A stretch of DNA of 64,000 nucleotides from Alkalihalobacillus deserti (lineage in GTDB: Bacteria > Bacillota > Bacilli > Bacillales > Bacillaceae_D), in NCBI RefSeq assembly GCF_020734105.1, contig NZ_JAJAFR010000009.1:1-64000 (forward strand). The letters run 5' to 3'. The translations under genes and the position numbers were made by a program. Under the pieces are notes generated by a model that saw only the letters and a program-made list of their open reading frames with translations, was not told the origin of the DNA and did no database searches. How positions within the stretch are numbered: the stretch's first letter is position 1; each line of letters starts with the position of its first letter. Below are positions 9,082 to 20,631 of this stretch, piece by piece.

Positions 9082-9345
9082 TCAATCAGGATTAACAATT
9101 TCACGTACAGCTGCACGATCAAAAGTAAGCTTACGATTATCATTAACAAGAATAACCATTACATCTTCGTCAACAGAATCAATTGTACCATGAATTCCTC
9201 CGATGGTAATAATCTTGTCTCCACGTTGTATTGAGCTATGCATCTCACGAATTTGCTTTTGCTTCTTTTGTTGTGGACGAATTAGTAAGAAGTAAAAAAT
9301 CGCAAACATCAAAATTAGCGGAAGTATTGTTCCAAACATTTCCAT
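9082..9345 (-). CDS. yajC: Preprotein translocase accessory subunit YajC
   Basis: The 87-residue protein has a single N-terminal membrane helix (about 5-24) ending in the family motif FLLIRPQQKKQKQ, then a small cytoplasmic domain with GDKIITIGGIHGTI. YajC joins SecD/SecF at the translocase. It sits downstream of tgt as in most bacteria. A strong AAAGGGGGGAAAG ribosome site precedes the ATG. Together with secD and secF it gives this window all three accessory translocase subunits, though in two separate transcription units. Confidence 0.95.
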   Translation of the reverse strand: MEMFGTILPLILMFAIFYFLLIRPQQKKQKQIREMHSSIQRGDKIITIGGIHGTIDSVDEDVMVILVNDNRKLTFDRAAVREIVNPD

Positions 9346-9446
9346 TTCTTTCCCCCCTTTCGTTAATTAAACATGAATGATACTCATGACAAGCGCAATC
9401 ATCCTATGAGAAAACTAAACCAGGTCTAGGCACGAATATTATCTGT

Positions 9447-11625
<2,179 letters not shown>

Positions 11626-11717
11626 GTTATGATTCACCTTTTAGACCTTTTTTTAATATTCCGTTCCATATAGATATCTTTGTTATCATACCGAAACTCT
11701 AACTACGTTGCAACATA

Positions 11718-11936
11718 TTAACGAAATCGTCCAATAATAAAAAACAGTAATGATAAGATAATACTTATAACGACACTTGTCATTAGTGGAAAATAAAATG
11801 TTGAGTTTTCTCTCTTCACCAAGATATCGCCTGGGAGTTTCCCTAGTGGAATAAATCGTCCAATAACGAGCCAGATCACACCAATAAAAATTAAAAAAAC
11901 ACCGATTGCTATTAATATTTTGGGAAATGAATTCAT
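11718..11936 (-). CDS. DUF2905 small membrane protein
   Basis: The 72-residue protein has two membrane helices separated by the DUF2905 signature [19 protein letters not shown]. Function is unknown. Its ATG overlaps the ruvB stop by four bases (ATGA), so it is coupled to ruvB. B. subtilis has the equivalent yrzS between queA and ruvB. Confidence 0.85.
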   Translation of the reverse strand: MNSFPKILIAIGVFLIFIGVIWLVIGRFIPLGKLPGDILVKRENSTFYFPLMTSVVISIILSLLFFIIGRFR

Positions 11937-12934
11937 TGGCTAGGAACCTCCAGAGTGAAATGTTGATAGCAGGCTGGTGTAACCACTCTTCCTCTTGGAG
12001 TTCGCTGAATAAACCCAATCTGTAGTAAATACGGTTCATAAACATCCTCTATTGTATCTGGTTCTTCCCCAATCGTTGCTGAGATTGTGTCCAACCCAAC
12101 AGGTCCTCCACGATATTTTTCAATCATTCCATATAATAATTTATGGTCAATATGGTCAAGTCCTAAACTGTCTACTTGTAATTCTTCGAGAGAATTCTGA
12201 GCTAACTGTAGAGTGATCTGGCCATTACCCTTTACTTGGGCAAAGTCACGTACACGCCGAAGCAACCGGTTCGCAATACGAGGGGTTCCACGAGATCTCC
12301 TTGCGATTTCTAAAGATGCACCCTCTTCAATTTTTGTCTCAAAGACTTCAGCTGTCCTATTCACTATGATGGCCAATTCTTTTTCTGTATAGTACTCTAA
12401 ACGAGCTAAAACACCAAAACGATCTCTTAAAGGTGAGGATAACATCCCTGCTCGTGTTGTTGCACCTACTAATGTAAATGGAGGCAAATCAAGCCGAACT
12501 GAACGGGCTGTAGGTCCTTTTCCAATAACAATATCAAGACAAAAGTCTTCCATAGCAGGATAAAGAACTTCTTCAACCATTCGATTTAATCGATGTATTT
12601 CATCTATAAACAATACATCACCTGGCTCAAGTGCCGTTAAAACCGCAGCTAGATCCCCAGGACGTTCAATTGCAGGACCCGATGTCGTCCGCATTTGAAC
12701 CCCCATCTCTGTAGCTATAATCCCTGCCAACGTCGTTTTCCCTAAACCCGGCGGCCCATAAAAAAGGACGTGATCTAGACACTCTTCACGCATTTTAGCG
12801 GCTTCCATAAATATTTGAAGGTTATTTTTCACTTTCTCTTGACCAATATACTGCTCAAGCTTTTGGGGTCTTATTGACTGATCCAGAGCGTTTTCCATAC
12901 TTTTTGCTTCTGCCGAAATCATTCTTTCTTCCAA
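11933..12934 (-). CDS. ruvB: Holliday junction branch-migration ATPase RuvB
   Basis: The 333-residue AAA+ motor has Walker [10 protein letters not shown], Walker [11 protein letters not shown], sensor GATTRAG and the C-terminal winged-helix end [11 protein letters not shown]. It forms hexamers that drive branch migration with RuvA. The start is a TTG eight bases after GGAGGTG, and the length equals B. subtilis RuvB (334). It lies 18 bp downstream of ruvA. Confidence 0.97.
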   Translation of the reverse strand: MEERMISAEAKSMENALDQSIRPQKLEQYIGQEKVKNNLQIFMEAAKMREECLDHVLFYGPPGLGKTTLAGIIATEMGVQMRTTSGPAIERPGDLAAVLTALEPGDVLFIDEIHRLNRMVEEVLYPAMEDFCLDIVIGKGPTARSVRLDLPPFTLVGATTRAGMLSSPLRDRFGVLARLEYYTEKELAIIVNRTAEVFETKIEEGASLEIARRSRGTPRIANRLLRRVRDFAQVKGNGQITLQLAQNSLEELQVDSLGLDHIDHKLLYGMIEKYRGGPVGLDTISATIGEEPDTIEDVYEPYLLQIGFIQRTPRGRVVTPACYQHFTLEVPSQ

Positions 12935-12952
12935 AAATAATACACCTCCAAG

Positions 12953-13552
12953 CTAAGCCTTCAACATCAACTTCAGAGCTTTTTTAATATAGCCATCAAT
13001 AGACATCTCTTCTTCCTCTAATTGAGGACGTACCTTTTTAAGCTCTTTCTCCACATAGCCAAGTGCACGTAATGCTTCTAGCGCTTCTTCTAAAAACTCG
13101 TTTTCTTTTAAAGGTAAAGCAACCGTATCCCGTTTAAATAAACTCGGGGCAAAATCATCAAGTTTCCCTTTAAGGTCCAAAATAATTTGCCTTGCTGTTT
13201 TCTTACCTACACCAGGAAATTTAACGAGATAGGCTTCATCTTCCTCTTCAATGGCATGGACAACATGTTCCGGTTGTCCTGTTGCTAAAATCGCTAAAGC
13301 GCCTTTTGGACCAATCCCCGAAACATTTAATAATTTCTCAAATAAAGCTCTTTCTTCCTTTGATTTAAAACCAAACAATCGAACTAAATCTTCTCTTACA
13401 TAATGATATGTATAAATGAGAACATCTTGTTCTACATTTTTTTGATACGTATATGGATTAGGACAAAATATTTGATAAGCTAAACCATGATGGTCTACAA
13501 CAATGTACTGTGTTTCAATATCAACTAGCTTGCCTCTTACATATTCAATCAA
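12953..13552 (-). CDS. ruvA: Holliday junction branch-migration subunit RuvA
   Basis: The 199-residue protein has the N-terminal OB domain ([14 protein letters not shown]), helix-hairpin-helix segments with [13 protein letters not shown] and [19 protein letters not shown], and a C-terminal RuvB-binding domain. It binds the four-way junction as a tetramer. RuvC is not present in this window; Bacillus uses RecU instead. Confidence 0.96.
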   Translation of the reverse strand: MIEYVRGKLVDIETQYIVVDHHGLAYQIFCPNPYTYQKNVEQDVLIYTYHYVREDLVRLFGFKSKEERALFEKLLNVSGIGPKGALAILATGQPEHVVHAIEEEDEAYLVKFPGVGKKTARQIILDLKGKLDDFAPSLFKRDTVALPLKENEFLEEALEALRALGYVEKELKKVRPQLEEEEMSIDGYIKKALKLMLKA

Positions 13553-13624
13553 CAGCTTACTCCCCTCTATTATGCGAACGTTTATTTCTATTTTAGCATA
13601 AAAATAGAGAAATCGTCATTTAAA

Positions 13625-13696
13625 CAAAAAGAGGTGACTGAACCGTTTTTATTAAACAACAATCTATTGTTTAACGTAAACATGTTAAGTCACCCT
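13625..13696 (-). terminator. Terminator after bofC
   Basis: GGTGACTTAAC and GTTCAGTCACC form an outer stem and TTAAACAA/TTGTTTAA an inner one, followed on the minus strand by TCTTTTTG. Confidence 0.75.
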
Positions 13697-13700
13697 GTTT

Positions 13701-14264
13701 TTACATTTGTTTAGATTTATATTGCCCAAATGCTTGAAGCACCTCTTCATAATGTTTTAAATCCTGAACAGGAATGCCTCTCATTAAATCTGAATGTTGT
13801 TGACTCTTCAATTTAGTCGTATCTAATTGAAAAAAGGACTGAATAACTCTTTCCTTATTCGGTTCACCTTCATAAATAGAGAGAATTCCTTCTTCTGTTA
13901 TTCCAAAATAACCATTCATCTTTAATAAAGGTGAAATGTCATCAATTTGTTTTCTAAAGATCATTTCCGTTTCATTTTGGTCTATAAGTACCCAATCTTC
14001 ATAGAACGCCCAAAAATCCTCCGTTGACCAAATGGTTTCTTGAACTCTTTCTTGACTTATTTCTCCATCTAAGTATACTCGTTCTAAGATCACATCAATG
14101 GTCTGTGGTCCCATTACAGTGACGGTTTCAGGCTTTCGACTCTCTTTTTCAATTTGACTTCCTTCAATGACTGTCGTGTTCCAGACAACTAAACCTGTTA
14201 AAACAATTAATATAGATAGAAAAAGGGAGATTACACATCGCTGATTTCGTTGTAATTGCTTCAT
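13701..14264 (-). CDS. bofC: BofC, intercompartmental signalling protein for sigma-K checkpoint
   Basis: The 187-residue protein has an N-terminal hydrophobic segment (about 10-30) acting as signal or anchor, followed by an extracytoplasmic domain. In B. subtilis BofC is made in the forespore and restrains SpoIVB-driven activation of pro-sigma-K. The central stretch YLDGEISQERVQETIWS and the acidic C-terminal half (GYFGITEEGILSIYEGEP) match the family. Position next to ruvA is the same as in B. subtilis. Expression under sigma-F/G is expected. Confidence 0.88.
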   Translation of the reverse strand: MKQLQRNQRCVISLFLSILIVLTGLVVWNTTVIEGSQIEKESRKPETVTVMGPQTIDVILERVYLDGEISQERVQETIWSTEDFWAFYEDWVLIDQNETEMIFRKQIDDISPLLKMNGYFGITEEGILSIYEGEPNKERVIQSFFQLDTTKLKSQQHSDLMRGIPVQDLKHYEEVLQAFGQYKSKQM

Positions 14265-14411
14265 CAGCTCTTCACCACCATCAGATAATAATTAAGCTGT
14301 AATGTCAAAGCCACGGCATAACAACTTCCATTCATAAACTAATGTTGCCCATAAATGGAAGTAATCATTCATATTATGCTTAAATTAAATTCTAATGAAA
14401 TGTACATACAT

Positions 14412-14445
14412 AAAAAAGCAGTAGGATTGTACCTACTGCTTTTTT
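14412..14445. terminator. Terminator after the CoxA-like gene
   Basis: AAAAAAGCAGTAGG pairs perfectly with CCTACTGCTTTTTT; it can act in both directions. Confidence 0.85.
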
Positions 14446-14452
14446 ACCTTAA

Positions 14453-15544
14453 TTAACGTGAACGTTCAAATGGACGTTGTACTGCTCTACCTAAATCATT
14501 AAGCATACTTGTAAAGGTCGCACCGATTTCATCAAATGCGGTACCAGTACGCAATTGGTCATCCATTGTTCTAATACGTCCTACAACATCATTATCAGTA
14601 GTAACACGCACTTCTTTATCCTTTGCTAAGCCTTTAGCAGTTTTTTCAACTTCTTTTTTCACATTATTGATATCTTCATTAGCTGTAATACCAATTACAA
14701 CATCATCCTCATGAACAATAACACGTGCTTCTTCTACACCTTCCACTTTTTCAATACGCTCGACCATTCGTTGAGCCGTTTGACCGTCATAATCCTTGTG
14801 ATAATTCACTGTATCCTGTGCTTGTCTACCTTGACCTTGGTGAACACCCGTACGGTTACCCTGGTCAGTAGTTCCTTGTTCTGTCCCTTGATTCATTAAA
14901 CCACGACGACCTTCTAAGTTCATGGCACCTTGACCTTGACGACGATGACCTTGCGTAGTTCCTAAAGCTCCAGTTCCTCCACGCGCTCTTCCACGTAAAA
15001 TTCCATCTTCATCAACCATACCAGGACGGTTTCCACCGGTTAATCCAGCACGATCTGTACCTGCATCCGTACCTTGGCGTCCGTATATACCTTGTGCACC
15101 TTGAGTTCCGAACAAGCCTTGGTTAGTACCAACAGTATCGCGTCCAGTATTACTATAATGGACACCGTCACGATTTCCACGTGTCTGATAATTATTTAAA
15201 TGCGTACGCGTTCCATCTCTTTCTAAACCGAAGAAACCACCAGCTCTACCTTGACCTGCATCTAAACCGGTTTGTCCTGTACGACCTTGACCTATACCAC
15301 GTTGACCAGATCGGTCTGTACCTAATCCAGTAGTAGTTCGATCATCACGAGTCATCATGTCTGTTAATGGTCCTTCTCCCTGGTAACGACCTGTAGTAGC
15401 CCCACCATCACGCATATCCTGTGCTCTAGCACCTGTCTGATAATTATTAGCACCCATATCTGTTGCTTGATTATCTGTTCCACAGCCTGCAAGACCGCCT
15501 AATAGCATGGTTGCAGCTGCGACTGACATAGCGATTTTTTTCAT
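14453..15544 (-). CDS. CoxA-like YhcN/YlaJ family spore lipoprotein
   Basis: Residues 1-21 form a lipoprotein signal ending LGGLAGCGT, with cysteine 21 as lipidation site. The middle (about 25-240) is low complexity, rich in Gly, Arg, Gln, Thr and Asp with many GxxG and TGxxQ steps. The C-terminal ~110 residues carry the YhcN/YlaJ domain (VERIEKVEGVEEARVIVHEDDVVIG). B. subtilis coxA (yrbB), a spore cortex protein gene, lies at this position next to safA but encodes a shorter product (~200 residues). The extra length is almost all in the glycine-rich part. Confidence 0.8.
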   Translation of the reverse strand: MKKIAMSVAAATMLLGGLAGCGTDNQATDMGANNYQTGARAQDMRDGGATTGRYQGEGPLTDMMTRDDRTTTGLGTDRSGQRGIGQGRTGQTGLDAGQGRAGGFFGLERDGTRTHLNNYQTRGNRDGVHYSNTGRDTVGTNQGLFGTQGAQGIYGRQGTDAGTDRAGLTGGNRPGMVDEDGILRGRARGGTGALGTTQGHRRQGQGAMNLEGRRGLMNQGTEQGTTDQGNRTGVHQGQGRQAQDTVNYHKDYDGQTAQRMVERIEKVEGVEEARVIVHEDDVVIGITANEDINNVKKEVEKTAKGLAKDKEVRVTTDNDVVGRIRTMDDQLRTGTAFDEIGATFTSMLNDLGRAVQRPFERSR

Positions 15545-15626
15545 TTTTTAAATTCCCCCTTTCAACACTTATCATGGCTTCATAAGAGGTTCTTTACACT
15601 GTTAGTTCTTGGTTTTCATTCCATAA

Positions 15627-15654
15627 CAAAAGAGCCATCTATTCAGATGACTCT
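15627..15654 (-). terminator. Terminator after safA
   Basis: On the minus strand AGAGTCATCT and AGATGGCTCT pair, followed by TTTTGTT. Confidence 0.6.
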
Positions 15655-15676
15655 GTCTCATCAACCTTATGTCTTA

Positions 15677-16717
15677 TTAATCATCATAATCATCTGATTC
15701 ATGATAGCCTTGCATAAAAAATGGGTCTTGAGCCGGCATCATTTGACCATTTGGGCCATACGTTACTGGATAAGTTGGTCCGCAACAATCATTCATCTGT
15801 CCAGGGAAATTGGACTGATAAGGCATGGCTTGTTGCATTGGCATTGTGTTTGGTGGAATATAAGGCATTTGTTGTTGTGGCTGTTGTGGCTGTTGTGGCA
15901 TCATTGGCTGTTGTGGATAGTTGGGCATTTGTGTATGATTAGGCTGATAATTTTGTGGCATCTGTTGTTGAGACGGAAAATGCGGCATAGGCTCTTGATT
16001 TGGTTGATACTGTGGTTGCATTGGCGGTTGATATGGTTGTGGCTGCATTGGTGTCCCATAAGATTGTGGTGTTGGCCCACATCCAGGCATTAATGGACTT
16101 ACTGGTAGGTACTGTGGTGGACACATTGGTTGTTGCTTTGGTGGACACATTGGTGGCTGCATTGGCATTGGCGGTTGCATGATTGGTTGCATTTGCGGCA
16201 TTGGTTGTTTCGGCGCATAGTGTTTAGGTTCATACGTTTTCTTTTTTATAGGTTTAACTTCTGCTTTAGGTTTTATCATTTCTTTTTTGGGTTCAACCTT
16301 TTTTGACACAGGTGGTTTTTGAACGGTCGGCATTTTTGGTTTTGGTTTCCCCTGTTGTTGCGGTTGATAAAAATTAACATTTGTTTGATAGGTATTCACA
16401 TCAATTTCGTTTTTAGTAGGCTGCATCATTTTTTGTGGCATTACTGGCATTTCCATATGTGGCATTTGTGGCATTTCCATTATGGGTTCTTCTTTTGCTT
16501 GTGGAGCAATTTGAACTTCTTTTTTCGGTTGTTCTTTGACTTGAGCTTCCTTCTTAACTGGGACACTTCCCGTCGGCACTTTAATTTTCATACCAGGCAT
16601 AATCATATCTGGATTCGACAGTTGATTATTAGCTGATTTCAACTGTTCAAAATCGACACCGTACTTCTGTGCCAGTTTCCAAAGTGTATCACCTTTTTGT
16701 ACAATATGAATTTTCAC
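15677..16717 (-). CDS. safA: SafA, spore coat assembly protein with LysM domain
   Basis: Residues 1-48 form a LysM domain (MKIHIVQKGDTLWKLAQKYG) that in B. subtilis SafA binds cortex peptidoglycan and targets the protein to the spore surface. The rest is low complexity: a Lys/Glu/Pro/Met linker, then a long Pro-Gln-Met-rich tail (about 170-320) with many PMQP, PQQP and NYQP steps, and an acidic end. Length (346) is near B. subtilis SafA (387). An internal start yielding a short C-terminal form, known for SafA, cannot be proved here although many Met codons exist. Neighbour of nadA as in B. subtilis. Confidence 0.88.
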   Translation of the reverse strand: MKIHIVQKGDTLWKLAQKYGVDFEQLKSANNQLSNPDMIMPGMKIKVPTGSVPVKKEAQVKEQPKKEVQIAPQAKEEPIMEMPQMPHMEMPVMPQKMMQPTKNEIDVNTYQTNVNFYQPQQQGKPKPKMPTVQKPPVSKKVEPKKEMIKPKAEVKPIKKKTYEPKHYAPKQPMPQMQPIMQPPMPMQPPMCPPKQQPMCPPQYLPVSPLMPGCGPTPQSYGTPMQPQPYQPPMQPQYQPNQEPMPHFPSQQQMPQNYQPNHTQMPNYPQQPMMPQQPQQPQQQMPYIPPNTMPMQQAMPYQSNFPGQMNDCCGPTYPVTYGPNGQMMPAQDPFFMQGYHESDDYDD

Positions 16718-16877
16718 GTTAACATTCCCTCCTCAAACCGTTCTTTACATCCTATGTGACTGTAGGCGAATTGACACGCCACTTTACCTATTAAGGTCTT
16801 TAAAAATCAAGGAAAGACTAATGATTCAAGGGGCTCAGCACAGCATATGTCGGAAAAAATAGGTTTATGCCTAATCG

Positions 16878-16930
16878 AAAAGAAAAAGAGACCACTGAAA
16901 ATGGTCATTTTCACCATTTTCAGTAACCTC
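16878..16930 (-). terminator. Terminator after nadA; related to the dispersed hairpin family
   Basis: ACTGAAAATGGT pairs with ACCATTTTCAGT, followed on the minus strand by GGTCTCTTTTTC. The same CACTGAAAA/TTTTCAG arm with flanking GACC and CCTC occurs at the right end of the repeat at 57504-57674. Confidence 0.75.
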
Positions 16931-16966
16931 ATAGTGTAATGTCTAAAACATTTAGTTTTACCTCAT

Positions 16967-18073
16967 TCAAGAAGGACGATCGAGCATTCTTTTTAATGCT
17001 AAATTACCTTCTATCGTAGTTTTTTCATCAACAGTTATAGGATAGTGGAGATTGCCATTCATTATCTCCTCTAAAGACCAAAGTAAGTGATCTAAATCAA
17101 TCCTATTCATCGTAAGACAAGGACACATTGTTGGGTTTAAAGAATAGATGTTCTTATCAGGATGTTGTTGCGCTAAACGGTTAACTAAATTCATTTCCGT
17201 TCCTACAGCCCAAGTAGTCCCAGGTGCTGCTTGACTGATTGTTTCGATAATAAAATGAGTTGACCCATTCATATCTGAAGCTTGCACGACTTCAAACGTA
17301 CATTCAGGATGAACAATGATATTTGTTTCTGGTGATGTACGACGTAACTCTTCAATTTGGGCAACTGTGAACTTTTCATGGACAGAACAATGTCCTTTCC
17401 ATAAAATCACCTTTACATTTTCGATCGGACCATCACAAACAAGTTCATGACCAATTGGATCCCAAATAGCCATTTCATGTAGCTCAATCCCAAGGTCGTA
17501 TGCTGTATTTCTCCCCAAGTGTTGGTCAGGTAGAAACAACAATCTTTGTTTCTGAGTAAAAGCCCATTCAACCATCGCCTTTGCATTTGATGAGGTAACA
17601 GTAGCTCCACCGTTTCTTCCACAAAATGCTTTGATCGCCGCTGTACTATTTACATATGTTAGTGGCAAAATTGTGTCTCCATACACTTTTTGCAATTCGA
17701 CCCAAGCTTTTTCAGTTTGGGCGATATCTGCCATATCAGCCATTGAACAACCTGCTTTTAGATCTGGTAATATAACGTGTTGATTACTAGTTGTAAGCAT
17801 ATCAGCCGTCTCTGCCATAAAATGAACGCCACAAAAAACAATATACTCGGCATCTCTATTTGTTTTTGACAGCTGAGCTAATTGAAGAGAATCTCCTGTT
17901 GCATCTGCAAATTCAATCACTTCATCGCGCTGATAATGATGACCTGGAATGAATAGACGATTGCCTAGTATTCGTTTTATTTCATAAATACGTTCACGTT
18001 TTTCATCGATTGTCATATCTCTATATGTTTCAGGTAATCGATCAAGCGTGGCTACTTTTTCAAGAAAATTCAC
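16967..18073 (-). CDS. nadA: Quinolinate synthase A
   Basis: NadA condenses iminoaspartate with dihydroxyacetone phosphate to quinolinate using a [4Fe-4S] cluster. Cysteines are seen in [18 protein letters not shown] and the C-terminal [11 protein letters not shown]; family ligands lie in such segments. The substrate motifs [14 protein letters not shown] and HPECTFEV are present. At 368 residues it equals the long Bacillus type. The ATG starts one base after the nadC stop, so the three nad genes form the operon nadB-nadC-nadA. NifS across the divergent promoter is expected to supply the cluster's sulfur. Confidence 0.96.
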   Translation of the reverse strand: MNFLEKVATLDRLPETYRDMTIDEKRERIYEIKRILGNRLFIPGHHYQRDEVIEFADATGDSLQLAQLSKTNRDAEYIVFCGVHFMAETADMLTTSNQHVILPDLKAGCSMADMADIAQTEKAWVELQKVYGDTILPLTYVNSTAAIKAFCGRNGGATVTSSNAKAMVEWAFTQKQRLLFLPDQHLGRNTAYDLGIELHEMAIWDPIGHELVCDGPIENVKVILWKGHCSVHEKFTVAQIEELRRTSPETNIIVHPECTFEVVQASDMNGSTHFIIETISQAAPGTTWAVGTEMNLVNRLAQQHPDKNIYSLNPTMCPCLTMNRIDLDHLLWSLEEIMNGNLHYPITVDEKTTIEGNLALKRMLDRPS

Positions 18074-18916
18074 TTATAATACCCCCTCTTCTAATAAGAA
18101 ACTCAAGTCAACTGACTTTACAGAATGTGTTAAACAACCTAACGAAATATAATGAACACCACATCCACTAAAAGAAGGTAGGGATTCTAAGTTGATCCCA
18201 CCCGAAGCTTCTGTTGTAATCCCAGTTGGAACCTGTTTTACATAGCCTTTAATGTTCTTTGCAGTAGCATTGTCAAACATGATGACATCAACTTTGGCTT
18301 CTATAGCTTCAAGTACTTCTTGTTCATTTGTTGTTTCAACTTCAATTTTCACCATGTGGCCAACTCTCTCTCGTACAGCATTTACAGCCTTTTTTATTCC
18401 TCCAGAGGCTAGTAAATGATTTTCTTTTAAAAGAATAGCATCACTTAGATTCCTACGATGGTTGAATCCCCCGCCACAACGTACAGCATATTTCTCAAGC
18501 ATTCTTAAACCTGGAGTTGTCTTTCTTGTATCACAAATTCGTATGCTGTTATCATCAAGTACACTTATCGCTTTCTTTGTCATCGTTGCTATACCCGACA
18601 TACGTTGCAAGAGATTTAATAACACTCTTTCTCCTGCCAAAAGACTGATAACGTTCCCTTCCATGCTAGCAATAATATCGCCTTTGCGAAATGAATCGCC
18701 ATCATTAATAAGAACCGTAACTATAATCATCGGATCTAAAATATGATAGCCAACAGACAAAAGATCCCTCCCTGCCATGACACCATCTTCTTTTGCCTTG
18801 ATATATGCTTTTCCCTTTGCATCAGGAGCAATAGAAGATTCTGCAGTGATATCTATTTCACCTAAATCTTCGATAAAAAATTGCTCAAGCTGACTTTTCA
18901 ACAGTAATTTATTCAA
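18074..18916 (-). CDS. nadC: Nicotinate-nucleotide pyrophosphorylase (carboxylating)
   Basis: NadC converts quinolinate and PRPP into nicotinate mononucleotide. The 280-residue protein shows the family motifs DTRKTTPGLRMLEKYAV, GGGFNHRRNLSDAILLKENH, VEVTT-like IEVETTNEQE, VDVIMFDN and TTEASGGI. It follows nadB with a 12-bp gap and abuts nadA. Confidence 0.97.
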   Translation of the reverse strand: MNKLLLKSQLEQFFIEDLGEIDITAESSIAPDAKGKAYIKAKEDGVMAGRDLLSVGYHILDPMIIVTVLINDGDSFRKGDIIASMEGNVISLLAGERVLLNLLQRMSGIATMTKKAISVLDDNSIRICDTRKTTPGLRMLEKYAVRCGGGFNHRRNLSDAILLKENHLLASGGIKKAVNAVRERVGHMVKIEVETTNEQEVLEAIEAKVDVIMFDNATAKNIKGYVKQVPTGITTEASGGINLESLPSFSGCGVHYISLGCLTHSVKSVDLSFLLEEGVL

Positions 18917-18928
18917 CTATTTCTCCCC

Positions 18929-20512
18929 CTACAAACTCGTACTTGCCACTTTTGAATTATTTATTTCTAACACATTTGTTAATCCATCTTTTTTAGAGCT
19001 TAACAGGTAGCGCCCCATCCATTTATTATCATCGCGCTCTGGATAATCTGTCCGATAATGTCCGCCTCGACTCTCCGTTCTCAATAGAGCAGCCTCTGTT
19101 ATGAATGAGGCGATCAGTACCATATTTTTCCGCTCTAAAATATCACTATTGTCAGAATCAAAAACTTGGCTCGCTGTAAATAAAAAGGGTTGTAACCATT
19201 GTTTCATCTGTTCCAATCCTTGTTTGTCTCGTTCAATTCCCACTAGATCGGTCATCTGTTCTTGTATCTCGCTTTTACTTGGCAAATCTACAAATGTGCT
19301 GTCCTTTCTTTTCACCGTCAATAAAAGTTGGTTAGATGTATGCAGTGTAAAAGATTGCGATAGAATATGTTTAACCAGTTGTTCAGCAAAAACCATTCCC
19401 TCTAACAATGAATTGCTAGCAAGTCGATTGGCTCCATGCACTCCTGTACAAGCAACTTCTCCTACAGCAAACAGTCCTTCAACTGTCGTGCGTCCTACTG
19501 AATCTGTTTGTACTCCCCCACTTATAAAATGAGCGCCAGGAGCTACTGGCAGGAGAGCATATTTGGGATTTATTTCGAATGCTTCACAGCGGTCCGAGAG
19601 CCCTGGAAATCTTTTTGCAAAATTTCTTATCTCCCTACAATCAAGATATATTTTTTTCCCAACACTTAAAGCTCTGTGTATCTCTCTACTTACAACATCT
19701 CTAGGAGCTAATTCCTTTAAAGGGTTTTTCTCCATCAATCTTTTGCCATTATCGTCGATCAGTTTTGCCCCTTCACCACGAACCGCTTCACTAATTAATT
19801 CAAAAGTATCAGTTCCTGTTGCAGCAAGTAAGGTTGGATGGAATTGAATAAATTCCATATCCCGTAAGACCGCTCCTGCACGATAGGCTAAAGCAAAGCC
19901 GTCTCCAGTTGCCTCTTTGACATTAGAAGTGTGTTTGTAAAGTTGCCCTAGACCGCCAGTCGCTAAGACGATCGTTTTTGCAAATATGATTTCTTTATTC
20001 GTTTTCACGCCTACTACGCGTTCATTATTTAAGATTAGTTCATACACTTGTGTATGGTCAGCAATTGTTACTCTTTCTTTCACTGCTTTTAACAAAGCTT
20101 TTGTAAAGGCTTCTCCTGTCTTATCACCATTCACATGAACAATTCGTCTTTCTTGGTGAGCCCCTTCCATCCCCAAAAGGAGAGAACCGTCACTACTTCT
20201 GTCAAACGGTACCCCTAATTCTAATAACTTCTTTACCATTTCAGGTGCTCGTTTTACAAGAATTTCAACGTTGCTGTAATTATGGTGATCTTGACCTGCT
20301 TCGATTGTATCCATTAAATGCTTCTGCCAATTATCCTGGGGGCTAATCGCGGCTGCCATCCCCCCTTGCGCCCAACTTGAATTACTTGTCTCAGCATTAG
20401 ACTTTGTGATAATCATCACATTCAAGTGATCAGCTAATAAATGAGCCGTCATAAGACCAGCAATACCGCTACCAATGACGATAACATCTACTGTTTTATC
20501 AGCCATTTTCAT
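18929..20512 (-). CDS. nadB: L-aspartate oxidase
   Basis: NadB oxidises aspartate to iminoaspartate with FAD, feeding NadA. The FAD-binding motif DVIVIGSGIAGLMTAHLLADH opens the protein. SSWAQGGMAAAIS, the HTSNVKEATGDGFALAYRAGA segment, EFIQFHPT, RGEGA and the GVHGANRLASNSLLEG motif follow, as in fumarate-reductase-type flavoproteins. ATG 20506 (MADKTV) has slightly better spacing to GGGGGA than ATG 20512, so the first two residues may be absent. It is the first gene of nadBCA, divergent from nifS. Confidence 0.96.
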   Translation of the reverse strand: MKMADKTVDVIVIGSGIAGLMTAHLLADHLNVMIITKSNAETSNSSWAQGGMAAAISPQDNWQKHLMDTIEAGQDHHNYSNVEILVKRAPEMVKKLLELGVPFDRSSDGSLLLGMEGAHQERRIVHVNGDKTGEAFTKALLKAVKERVTIADHTQVYELILNNERVVGVKTNKEIIFAKTIVLATGGLGQLYKHTSNVKEATGDGFALAYRAGAVLRDMEFIQFHPTLLAATGTDTFELISEAVRGEGAKLIDDNGKRLMEKNPLKELAPRDVVSREIHRALSVGKKIYLDCREIRNFAKRFPGLSDRCEAFEINPKYALLPVAPGAHFISGGVQTDSVGRTTVEGLFAVGEVACTGVHGANRLASNSLLEGMVFAEQLVKHILSQSFTLHTSNQLLLTVKRKDSTFVDLPSKSEIQEQMTDLVGIERDKQGLEQMKQWLQPFLFTASQVFDSDNSDILERKNMVLIASFITEAALLRTESRGGHYRTDYPERDDNKWMGRYLLSSKKDGLTNVLEINNSKVASTSL

Positions 20513-20535
20513 TCCCCCATGTATTTTACAGTTGT

Positions 20536-20575
20536 CTTGTCACCTATCTTTACATAAAATAAGAATTGTGACAAG
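20536..20575. promoter_or_regulatory. Candidate NiaR operator in the nadB-nifS divergent region
   Basis: CTTGTCAC (20536-20543) and its exact inverse GTGACAAG (20568-20575) flank the nadB promoter region. NiaR (YrxA) is known to repress this same divergent pair in B. subtilis when nicotinate is plentiful, and niaR lies just downstream of nifS. The precise operator is inferred. Confidence 0.5.
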
Positions 20576-20631
20576 CGCTTTTTTATCATTTAACATGGAA
20601 TGTATTGGATCGTTACAGGAGGGATATCGAT

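Noticed and set aside
11686..12045. 119-codon frame across the ruvB end
   Set aside because: It overlaps both ruvB and the DUF2905 gene, which are well supported in other frames.
15701..16636. Several long plus-strand frames rich in Trp, Leu, His and Val
   Set aside because: They are reflections of the Pro/Gln/Met-rich safA gene on the other strand.
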